Assembly (NCBI GenBank): GCA_028554795.2
Contig: CM068826.1
Coordinates: 107,353,602 to 107,417,601 of the forward strand
Length of the DNA: 64,000 nt
From: Sinohyriopsis cumingii
Taxonomy: Eukaryota > Mollusca > Bivalvia > Unionida > Unionidae
Reading direction: 5' to 3'
Shown here: positions 55,250-64,000 of the stretch, piece after piece
Position numbering within the stretch: position 1 is the stretch's first letter
Layout of the letters: each line of letters begins with the position of its first letter
Notes under the pieces: model-generated
The model's input: the letters and a program-made list of their open reading frames with translations, nothing else
Databases searched by the model: none
Told to the model about the DNA's origin: nothing
Program-made: the position numbers and the translations under genes

Positions 55250-55338
55250 TATGAGAACAGAGAACCAGTGGAAGAGTGGATTTGTAAACACAGGGGAAAA
55301 AGCTTGGATGATCTTTATGATGAGGAAAATTGGATGGG
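55250..55338 (+). CDS. Unrecognised plus-strand gene, exon 5
   Basis: 89 bp: YENREPVEEWICKHRGKSLD, DLYDEENWMG, leaving two bases of the last Gly codon. Acceptor TTGTCAAAG, donor GTAAGT. The charged PVEEWICKHRGKSLDDLYDEENW block looks like a conserved motif and would make the best search seed, but I cannot name it. The gene continues to the right. Confidence 0.75.
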
Positions 55339-56379
55339 GTAAGTTATTACTTGCAGTGAAGCATATCTATAATGTTGGAACACTTTTGTATGTTTTTTTC
55401 TCTTGAAATTGCCATTTCTGAAGTGAAGCAGTCAGAATCCTAGCTTATTGCAATTCCAATAAAATGTCCTGCAAAGGACAGTATGGCTGCTTTATTTGTT
55501 TGACCTTGACATCAGTAAATATCTAGCTATTTACAACAGTTACACACAGTAAATGTTTAAGAATTATTTGCACATATGACTTTTTCCAAGAAATACCCAA
55601 AGTTTCCAGCAATACTTGTCATTTTATTTTGATTATTATTTTTGTCAAGGTGAGAATGAAACTGCTGTCACACACAAGTGATGCAGTAAATACTTGAAAA
55701 TATGTAGGCTTTTCCTGACAAATTTCATCTGTTGTAACCGTATGTAAATATGTCTCATACTATTATTAAGTAAATGCGACGCTTCAGAATGTTCTTGCAT
55801 TTCCAATGAAATTCTTTATTTGTGGTAAAAAGTAAAGCATTGTGGATACCAAATACATGCTTAAAAATTGCAGCTTCTGGAAAAAATAGTTATTTCTATA
55901 CCATGATACAAGTAGAGTCATTGCTTTTTTAAAGTAATTTTAGTATTGGATGAATTTACATTGCTTCAGGTAGATATAAATAAAGGGGCACCAACTCAGT
56001 TTGCCACATTCTCCAGCACATCTAACTACTGTTTTTTTTAAATATATTTTGTTGGCTAAATCCATATTATTTCATTTATGAAAACAAAGTTAATGTTATG
56101 TTCATCTTTTAAAATAATTAATCCTAAGATATGTCATTAAACAGCTTGTCATTTTGTCATGAACAATTGTTTCATCATGATGAATAATGTCTTTATTGGA
56201 AAAAGTACTGAATGCATGCAGTATTACTAAATGTTGCTAAATACTTTGGAATGTGCAATTAATATTATTTTAATTTGTCTTGTAGAATCATCACAAGATG
56301 CTACTTCATACATGCTTATAGTTATATGCAACTTGTAACATGGCCATCTGCATACATTTCTTCAAAGTCATTGTAACTA

Positions 56380-58233
56380 TACTGCTGTAATACCAGATGC
56401 AATGCCTGCCATTGTGATTATACTCTATAATACCAGATGCAATGCTTGCCATTGTGATTATACTCTATAATACCAGATGCAATGCTTGCCATTGTGATTA
56501 TACTCTATAATACCAGATGCAATGCCTGCCATAGTGATTATACTCTATAATACCAGATGCAATGCTTGCCATTGTGATTATACTCTATAATACCAGATGC
56601 AATGCCTGCCATTGTGATTATACTCTATAATACCAAATACAGTGCCTGCCATTGTGATTATACTCTATAATACCAGATGCAATGTCTGCCATTGTGATTA
56701 TACTCTATAATACCAGATGCAATGCCTGCCATTGTGATTATACTCTATAATACCAAATACAGTGCCTGCCATTGTGATTATACTCTACAATACCAGATGC
56801 AATGCCTGCCATTGTGATTATACTCTGTAATACCAGATGCATTGCCTGCCGTTGTGATTATATTCTGTAATACCAGATGCAATGTCTGCCATTGTGATTA
56901 TACTCTACAATACCAGATGCAATGCCTGCCATAGTGATTATACTCTATAATACCAGATGCAATGCCTGCCATTGTGATTATACTCTATAATACCAGATAC
57001 AATGCCTGCCATAGTGATTATACTCTATAATACCAGATACAATGCCTGCCATAGTGATTATACTCTATAATACCAGATACAATGCCTGCCATTGTGATTA
57101 TACTCTATAATACCAGATACAATGCCTGCCATTGTGATTATACTCTATAATACCAGATGCAATGCCTGCCATAGTGATTATACTCTATAATACCAGATGC
57201 AATGCTTGCCATTGTGATTATACTCTATAATACCAGATGCAATGCCTGCCATTGTGATTATACTCTATAATACCAGATGCAATGTCTGCCATTGTGATTA
57301 TACTCTATAATACCAGATGCAATGCCTGCCATTGTGATTATACTCTATAATACCAAATACAGTGCCTGCCATTGTGATTATACTCTACAATACCAGATGC
57401 AATGCCTGCCATTGTGATTATACTCTGTAATACCAGATGCATTGCCTGCCGTTGTGATTATATTCTGTAATACCAGATGCAATGTCTGCCATTGTGATTA
57501 TACTCTACAATACCAGATGCAATGCATGCCATTGTAATTATACTCTGTAATACCAGATACAATGCCTGCCATTGTGATTATACTCTACAATACCAGATAC
57601 AATGCCTGCCATAGTGATTATACTCTGTAATACCAGATGCAATGCCTGCCATTGTGATTATACTCTATAATACCAGATACAATGCCTGCCATAGTGATTA
57701 TACTCTATAATACCAGATGCAATGCCTGCCATTGTGATTATACTCTATAATACCAGATGCAATGCCTGCCATTGTGATTATACTCTATAATACCAGATGC
57801 AATGCCTGCCATTATGATTATACTCTATAATACCAGATGCAATGCCTGCCGTTGTGATTATACTCTATAATACCAGATACAATGCCTGCCATTATGATTA
57901 TACTCTATAATACCAGATACAATGCCTGCCATAGTGATTATACTCTATAATACCAGATACAATGCCTGCCATAGTGATTATACTCTATAATACCAGATAC
58001 AATGCCTGCCATAGTGATTATACTCTATAATACCAGATGCAATGCCTGTCATTATGATTATACTCTATAATACCAGATGCAATGCCTGCCGTTGTGATTA
58101 TACTCTATAATACCAGATGCATTGCCTGCCATTGTGATTATATTCTATAATAGCAGTTACAATGCCTGCCATTGTGATTATACTCTATAATACCAGATGC
58201 AGTACCTGTCGTTGTGATTATACTCTTTAATAC
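56380..58233. repeat. 40-bp minisatellite, about 46 copies, with higher-order structure
   Basis: Consensus TACTCTATAATACCAGATGC plus AATGCCTGCCATTGTGATTA. Units differ at a few recurring positions (GATGC/GATAC, CCATTG/CCATAG, CTATAA/CTACAA/CTGTAA). The variant order in 56651-56925 is repeated almost exactly in 57251-57525, a 600-bp (15-unit) shift. Located to the right of exon 5 of the plus-strand gene. Confidence 0.97.
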
Positions 58234-58794
58234 CATTATCCAAACTGATCAAAGTGTGTTTTCAGTGGAATAATATGGAAAAGAATCAGTTGGAAATCAG
58301 AGTAAACCTGAATTATGGAAATTTAACACAGACTGGGTGTGTTTTTGGTGTAACAAATTTGCAAATGACTTCAGTGGAAAATAATTTGAGAAAGTCTGTG
58401 GATTTTCTGTACAAATGTCAAGTCTCTTCCAGATGTTTTGTGTCTATGTAATGTCATGCTCAAAATGGCTGACTCAGGATCATAGCTTGTGTAAAAATTT
58501 TAACTAATCAAAACATAGAACAGTGTCTCCTTACATGCTAAAGCATGATTGAAGCACTGCTGAAATTCTAGAAGCATTTAGCAACTTCATAGCAAAAAGT
58601 GAGTTTGGGCAGCACTAACCCATTTATCAGAAGTAAATTACAGGTAGTTAAAATCAAAAATAATGTGACTGTCTACAGTACTTCAATCATAATTAATTTT
58701 TCAGTTGATGATAAGAGTCATGAATTGTGGTGAAAAAGTATGTCTAATCAAAATTTTTGTATTAAAGAAATTAGCATATTGTATTTATCTTGAG

Positions 58795-59022
58795 ATATAC
58801 TGTATATACTTACTTGTCAGCTGAGTCAAACTGCAAACAACAAAGATCCTAATCTGCCATAGTATAATGTGCCTGGAGATCAGGGTCTATGTTGTTTGTT
58901 CTACTGACTACTCCTTACTCCTGACAAACTGCACAGACCCAGATCTGCCAGTGCATTATACAATGGCAGATCTGGTTATGTGCCTTTTGCAGTTGGATCA
59001 TAAGTGAGTATATATGGTATAT
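58795..59022. mobile_element. Palindromic MITE-like element
   Basis: The left half (TGTATATACTTACTTGTCAG ... CTGCCATAGTATAATG) is an imperfect inverted copy of the right half (CATTATACAATGGCAG ... TAAGTGAGTATATATGGT), giving arms of about 80 bp. Related copies lie at 2040-2245 and 12965-13160. No coding capacity; probably a terminal-inverted-repeat DNA element. Confidence 0.65.
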
Positions 59023-59562
59023 TACATTTTGACCTCTCAGTAGTGATACAGTTATTATATCACAACACCAGACATAGACCTGGACCCACAGTGATTTATA
59101 TTACATAAAATCCTGTACCAATCAAACCAAACATTGTTCCTTCCATCCATCTTAACTAATCAGTTAAGGAAATGCTATTAAACTATGGTTGACTGACATA
59201 GTAGAACTGTTATGCATAAATACAGGTGTTGGATTCTTTTGAATGATTTTAACTATGCAGGTCATTGAGAGTCAAAGGTTGCACTGTTGCCATTGTTGTT
59301 TTGGTTCCTGGAGCTCAGTTTTTAAATATTGTCCTAGGTAAAGAACATGTCTCCCTTGATCAGGCACAAATAAGAGCTGGAGATCTTTTATCATAAAGTG
59401 ACCCCACCAGTGTAATGCATATATAATATTTTTTCTTGATTACCACTCATACAAAACTGCATGGCTTATTGTTTTCTCGAGTGAACACCAGTTACTTTAT
59501 GGTAATGAAATTTTAGAATTTTATATCTTTGCATATCTAATTAATTCATAATAATTTTGCAG

Positions 59563-59583
59563 CAAATTTAAAAAATGGAAAAG
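59563..59583 (+). CDS. Tentative microexon 6 of the plus-strand gene
   Basis: 21 bp after acceptor ATTTTGCAG and before donor G|GTAATT. It would complete the Gly codon left by exon 5 and add KFKKWK, leaving AG. Only phase and splice signals support it; such sites occur by chance in AT-rich introns. Confidence 0.25.
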
Positions 59584-59782
59584 GTAATTTGTTCGTATTC
59601 CTTCTCTTTCCAAAGCTGCCTATATTTAAAATTAGATTTTTGACTTCTTTTCCACATCTTCTTTTCGCCACTACACATTTTTTCCACTATACACATATTC
59701 TTCTCAACCTTTCATAGTAGTCTTATAGTAGTTTATTAGTAAGTGATATAGTACTGATTAATCTCTCTCTCTCTCCATACAG

Positions 59783-59804
59783 AATTTCCATGATTTCAAC
59801 CTTG
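59783..59804 (+). CDS. Tentative microexon 7 of the plus-strand gene
   Basis: 22 bp behind a strong (TC)n polypyrimidine tract and CATACAG, before G|GTAATG. It accepts a two-base carry-over and gives ISMISTL, ending in phase 0, from either exon 5 or the tentative exon 6. Weak evidence. Confidence 0.22.
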
Positions 59805-60450
59805 GTAATGCTAATATTTTGAGATTGCCATTTAGTTATATTAACTCTGTTTGCTTAAATCTGTCCTACACTTCTTTCATTTTATATTTCTTTTCATGAA
59901 GATGTTGATAATCTATTTGTATTAATGTAAGCTGCTATAGACCCCTTTTCAGAAAGACCAATGGCGTCTATATTGGATTACAGATGATATATTTTACCAT
60001 TGATTTTATTGGGATTGGAAATTGAAATAATGATGAATTCTTTCAGTCTCAAAAAAAGGTAATATACATCAATAGAACAAACAAAAGCAGGCTTTATGCT
60101 AGTGTCTGTACTACCATCACCAGAATATTTTTTCTGGTCTAGATCACTATATACATGTATTCAGATAAAAGTAATTTTCAGTTAGAGAATAGTCTGGTTA
60201 TCTGGTATTGGTCAAGGTAGTGTGTAGTGTATTTTGTAAATCTGTTTGTAGATATTTTCCCAGTATGATATGTTAAAAAGTTTCAGTTTTGGTCAACTTA
60301 TAATGGATCAAAATTAGCTGTGTTCACAACGGTAAATTTGTAAATCCTTAGTAAATCTTAAAACCATCTGCTTGTAACTTTAGCAGAATGAGATATGTAA
60401 TTTTGGAGATTTCAGCATGCTTTTTATCTCAGTCAGCTTGAATTAAATTA

Positions 60451-60648
60451 TGGCCAGACAGTATATTTGGTGAAGGATGAACCCAGGAAACCCTGGGAAG
60501 AACCAAAGACCCATAGCAAGCTACTAGTAAGCTTTTTCACCCACCCACATTGGTCAAGCCGAGTCTCAGACCCATGTGGATAGAAGTGGGTTGTACAAGT
60601 GATCTGTAAAAGGCAAGCACCTTAGACCACTCTGCGACATGGGGGCCC
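60451..60648 (-). mobile_element. SINE-A copy, diverged
   Basis: In minus sense it starts GGGCCCCCATGTCGCAGAG, with A- and B-box remnants and the core; the plus strand shows GAACCCAGGAAACCCTGGGA and CCACATTGGTCAAGCCGAG. The tail is missing. It lies in the plus-strand gene's presumed intron. Confidence 0.7.
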
Positions 60649-61554
60649 AATATACTTACTTAATAACGGGGACTATGAAGGACCTTACAGTGAGAAAGTG
60701 CTGTATCTGGATTCTTTGCTTGTATGGATCCCCATCATTTTTTCCCCAAATTTAAATCTCAGTGATTAAAATTGCTAGTCTGGATGACGAATGTTCTTTA
60801 CATTATTATTATCATAAATTATTATTATTATTATTTATTGAGGGTACCTCAGTTAATGCAATGACTATTGTCCAATGAGACACCTTTTTGGTGAAAAGGT
60901 AACCAAGATAAATCAAAATAAAGTTAAACTTACAACATCATTTTTTCATTTTAAAAAATCAGCATAGAGGAATATAATTTAGATATACAAAAGACAAGGA
61001 TGGTTTACACAGCAGATTGGTTATTGTTTTTATAAAAAGTTAGTCATGCATCACCTATTTTCACAGAATATAACACATGACTGGATAATTTATTGCAATT
61101 CCTTCGGACATGTATGTTTTCAGAACCTCGTTTATGAATTCTTTGTATTTTCAGCTGTTTTTACATGTGGATGGAGGAAGTGAATTCCATAGGAATGCAC
61201 CTGATTACTGGACATTGTTATTTTGATTTTCAGTTTTAATTTTTGGGGTAACATGAACAAAGTTTACCGTTTTTAGCTGTTTTAAGTTGATGCTGCATGG
61301 AAGCAAATTGTTCTTTGAGATACATGTATTTTGGTGTAATTCCATTTAGGCACTTGTATACTAAGTCTGTCTTGTGAAGATCAATCCTTTGGGGAGCTGT
61401 TTGCCGTTTTTAAGTTCTGCAAATAGGCATCAGATGAATGAACAGGGGATGTATATAAACTTATAAACTTAAATGTACCACATATTTTAGGGATCTACAG
61501 TTCCTGTCTTGTAGTGATTCTGTACATTTTCTCCACTACTGAAGAACAGCAATC

Positions 61555-61815
61555 CTTGTTTGGGACCATATAAGTATTATAATATAAGATCCCATAAGTG
61601 GGACTACAGAAGTATTATAATATAAGATCCCACAATTGGGACTATATAAGTATTATAATTATAAGATCCCATGATTTGGACTATATAAGTATTATAAGAT
61701 TTCATGATTGGGACTGTATAACTATAATTATAATATTAGAGCCCATGATTGGGACTATATATATATCATAATCCATGATTGGGACTGTATGAGTATTATA
61801 GTATAAGATTCTAAT
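61555..61815. repeat. About 40-bp tandem repeat
   Basis: Units with GGGACTATATAAGTATTATA and ATAAGATCCCATGATT, five to six diverged copies. Confidence 0.88.
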
Positions 61816-62975
61816 ATATATTGCTATTAGTTCTGAGATATAATTGAAAGTTTCTCACCATTTTCAATACATTGCCTATTTCAAATGAGAAAGTTTGGGA
61901 TTGCCAAGTTTTTGAAGTCTTTGTTTCCAATTAATACACTTAGTTTTTCTATCAAGTAAATTATAATTTTGCTTTGCTCTGACCAACACTTAACCATTTA
62001 AGGTCAGTATTTACTTTCACTGCAAAGAAATCAGTTTTTGCAAAGTTGGTGCTCAAAGAAAGGTAATTAGTTTATTATTATTATTATTTTTATTATTATT
62101 ATTATTTTTGTTGTTTTGTTGTTGTTTCATGCTGACTCCAGAACTCTGAGAAATGACTTTATGGACTTTCCAGCTTCAACAAAGTTATCATCCTTCCCAT
62201 TTTGCAATGCACATGATAAAATATGAGAACTAAATTACACATGACAAAATATGAGAACAAAATGCAACTAATATAGTTTATATTTATGACACTTGTATGT
62301 ACTACCAGTTTATTGTCTGGAATTTTTTACACTTTTTATATACCCACATAAGATATTGTATATTAAGTTATGATGTTTATCATCCATGTTTTACTTTGGT
62401 TTCCTGACAATAACCCAAGTTCTCACTTTCTACAGTTATCAAACTTCATGGATGACCTGCACTTGGAGTATGGAAGAACCTTATTATTTTGGGGTTGCAA
62501 TGATCAATAGTCTAGGTCACTATGAATGAATGAATTAATATGCTTTCTACTCAGTTAATCCAGCTATCACATGCAGTTACCAAAAAATTGTCAATAGTTT
62601 GCAATTGGGGTAGGGAAAAACCCTTTCAACTATGGGTTCAGTAGTCAAACATCGTGGATGGAAGGCATTTAGAGTAAGGAATAAGCCTATATCATTTTTG
62701 GGTCAAAAGATCAAAGGTCTATATCACTGTGACAGAAAGAACAATAGTATCTGCATGATAATATTTCTACATAATAGACTTGGAAAATCTTTCTGGCTAG
62801 TTTGCACTTGGGGTAATGAAGAAGTCTTTTGAGTCAAAATTTCACTTTCTGCATGGGAAGTATTTTTTTAATATATTATATGCAAATGATGCACATCTCA
62901 GTGTGTACTTTTTCTGCTTCGGTGCTAATATTAATTTGTGTGAATGTGAGATGTAAATCAAAAATGCATAAATTA

Positions 62976-62976
<1 letters not shown>

Positions 62977-63009
<33 letters not shown>
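62977..63009. repeat. (AC)n microsatellite
   Basis: About 16 AC dinucleotides. Confidence 0.97.
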
Positions 63010-63010
<1 letters not shown>

Positions 63011-63264
63011 TCTAAAGCAGTGCTGTAAAGAGCATTCAGCATTAATTATTAGAATTTATAGTACAGCTAATGAATAAATTGTCAAATTCTCTGGTGCTGT
63101 TATTAAATAGTGCTACAATTTTTATGCTGTTAATGGAGTTAATACAATTTTTTTAATGCATTGTGGAAGTGTTTTTGTATGCATGTGATTCATTTTTTGC
63201 ATGGGTATCAATTTTATTGGTTTACCAAATTGCATTTTTATGATCAAAGTCATGTCATGGTTGT

Positions 63265-63405
63265 GTATCTCATTAAGGAAGGAATCCTCTGTTCCTCACT
63301 GAAGGATATTTGTAAATGGGGTATTTAAATGTGTGATTGTTTAGCTCATAATGGAAGGGGTCCTCTTTTCCCCACTGAAGGATATTTGCTTATGAGGTAT
63401 TTAAC
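63265..63405. repeat. Two-copy tandem duplication
   Basis: GGAATCCTCTGTTCCTCACT-GAAGGATATTTG...GGTATTTAA at 63280-63330 is repeated with changes at 63357-63404 (GGGGTCCTCTTTTCCCCACT...). Confidence 0.75.
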
Positions 63406-63626
63406 AGCATCCTCAAAATTCACAAAAATTAGACCTCCAGGAATAAAACAAGAGAATTCATAGTTTCACAAAAGGAATTATTGTGTGCTATTGTTTATTT
63501 AATGATTTATATTTTTATTTATTAATATTGCAAAATATGCAGATTTTTCACATTTTTCTGCTAGCAATAAAATTACCAACATATATTTAATAATCATGTG
63601 TCACCTCTTATCAAGAAAATTATAGT

Positions 63627-63975
63627 TCTTCCTCACTATATTACTCTAAATGCAGTCCATAATTGTCTTCCTCATTATAATACTTTCAATGTGGTCCATA
63701 ATTACCTCTCTCATTACAGTACTTTCAATGTGGTCCATAATTACCTCTCATTATAGTACTTTCAATGTGGTCCATAATTACCTGTCTGTTTATAGTACTG
63801 TCAATGTGGTTCACAATTACCTCTCTCATTATAGTACTTTCACTGTGGTCCATAATTACCTTTCTCATCATAGTACTTTCAATGTGGTCCATAATTACCT
63901 CCCTCACTATAGTGCTTTTAATGTGGTCCATAATTACCTCTCTCATTATAGTAATTTTAATGTGGTACATAATTG
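63627..63975. repeat. 39-bp minisatellite, about nine copies
   Basis: Unit TCATTATAGTACTTTCAATG plus TGGTCCATAATTACCTCTC. 39 is a multiple of three, so open frames on both strands here are spurious. Confidence 0.93.
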
Positions 63976-64000
63976 CCAACAGTGTTATAGAGTGAACTGC

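Larger units (their letters stand above)
60000..63260. other. Downstream part of the plus-strand locus without identified exons
   Basis: Besides a SINE-A copy (60451), a tandem repeat (61555) and an (AC)n tract, this is AT-rich sequence with no coding frame I can support. Probably an intron of the plus-strand gene. Confidence 0.45.

Noticed and set aside
56380-58233. CRISPR-like array of regular repeats
   Set aside because: Units are contiguous with no unique spacers, and the context is an animal intron; it is a minisatellite.
63725-63995. Overlapping open frames on both strands near the right edge
   Set aside because: Same cause: a 39-bp tandem unit keeps frames open.

Overview
This is a eukaryotic nuclear window, almost certainly from an animal. 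It is AT-rich, genes are split into short exons by kilobase introns with GT..AG ends, and SINEs, minisatellites, MITE-like palindromes and DIRS-like retroelement remnants are abundant. The repeat mix (two tRNA-headed SINE families, one with an ACAAC tail, and DIRS-like elements) suggests a lophotrochozoan, perhaps a mollusc. That placement is inference; no species is claimed. I see no bacterial features, rRNA, stand-alone tRNA genes or CRISPR.

Left part, minus strand (1023-37231): twelve consecutive coding exons of NPLOC4 (NPL4), the ubiquitin-binding cofactor of p97/VCP. They join in frame through all splice phases to 514 codons. They cover the N-terminal ubiquitin-like fold, the zinc-binding motif, the MPN domain and most of the C-terminal domain. 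The exon(s) for the last roughly 80 residues, including any NZF finger, lie left of base 1. The first exon, with the start codon, lies right of 37231 and could not be fixed. The introns hold three near-complete DIRS-like elements (about 4.18-7.49, 17.69-21.31 and 25.14-28.40 kb), fragments of others, SINEs with target-site duplications (two nested in one DIRS copy) and several tandem arrays. In one array a 34-bp unit carrying the end of an NPLOC4 exon and its splice donor occurs five times.

Middle (about 43.2-45.6 kb): CpG-richer sequence between two divergent genes, probably a shared promoter region, with a strong nested inverted repeat.

Right part, plus strand (45592 onward): an unrecognised gene. 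Five exons (88, 799, 211, 27 and 89 bp) join in frame to 404 codons and continue rightwards; two tentative microexons follow. It is polar and low in complexity, with recurrent RP-x-SAK/SAN motifs. Its introns hold a SINE inserted into a 42-bp array, a TTAA-flanked piggyBac-type MITE, a 1.85-kb array of 40-bp units with 600-bp higher-order structure, a palindromic MITE and more arrays.

Most long open frames in the window are by-products of tandem arrays whose unit is a multiple of three, or of transposon debris. I found no clearly new multi-gene system. The most noteworthy items are the five-fold splice-donor array in NPLOC4, the divergent unrecognised gene, and the ITR-bearing DIRS-like family.
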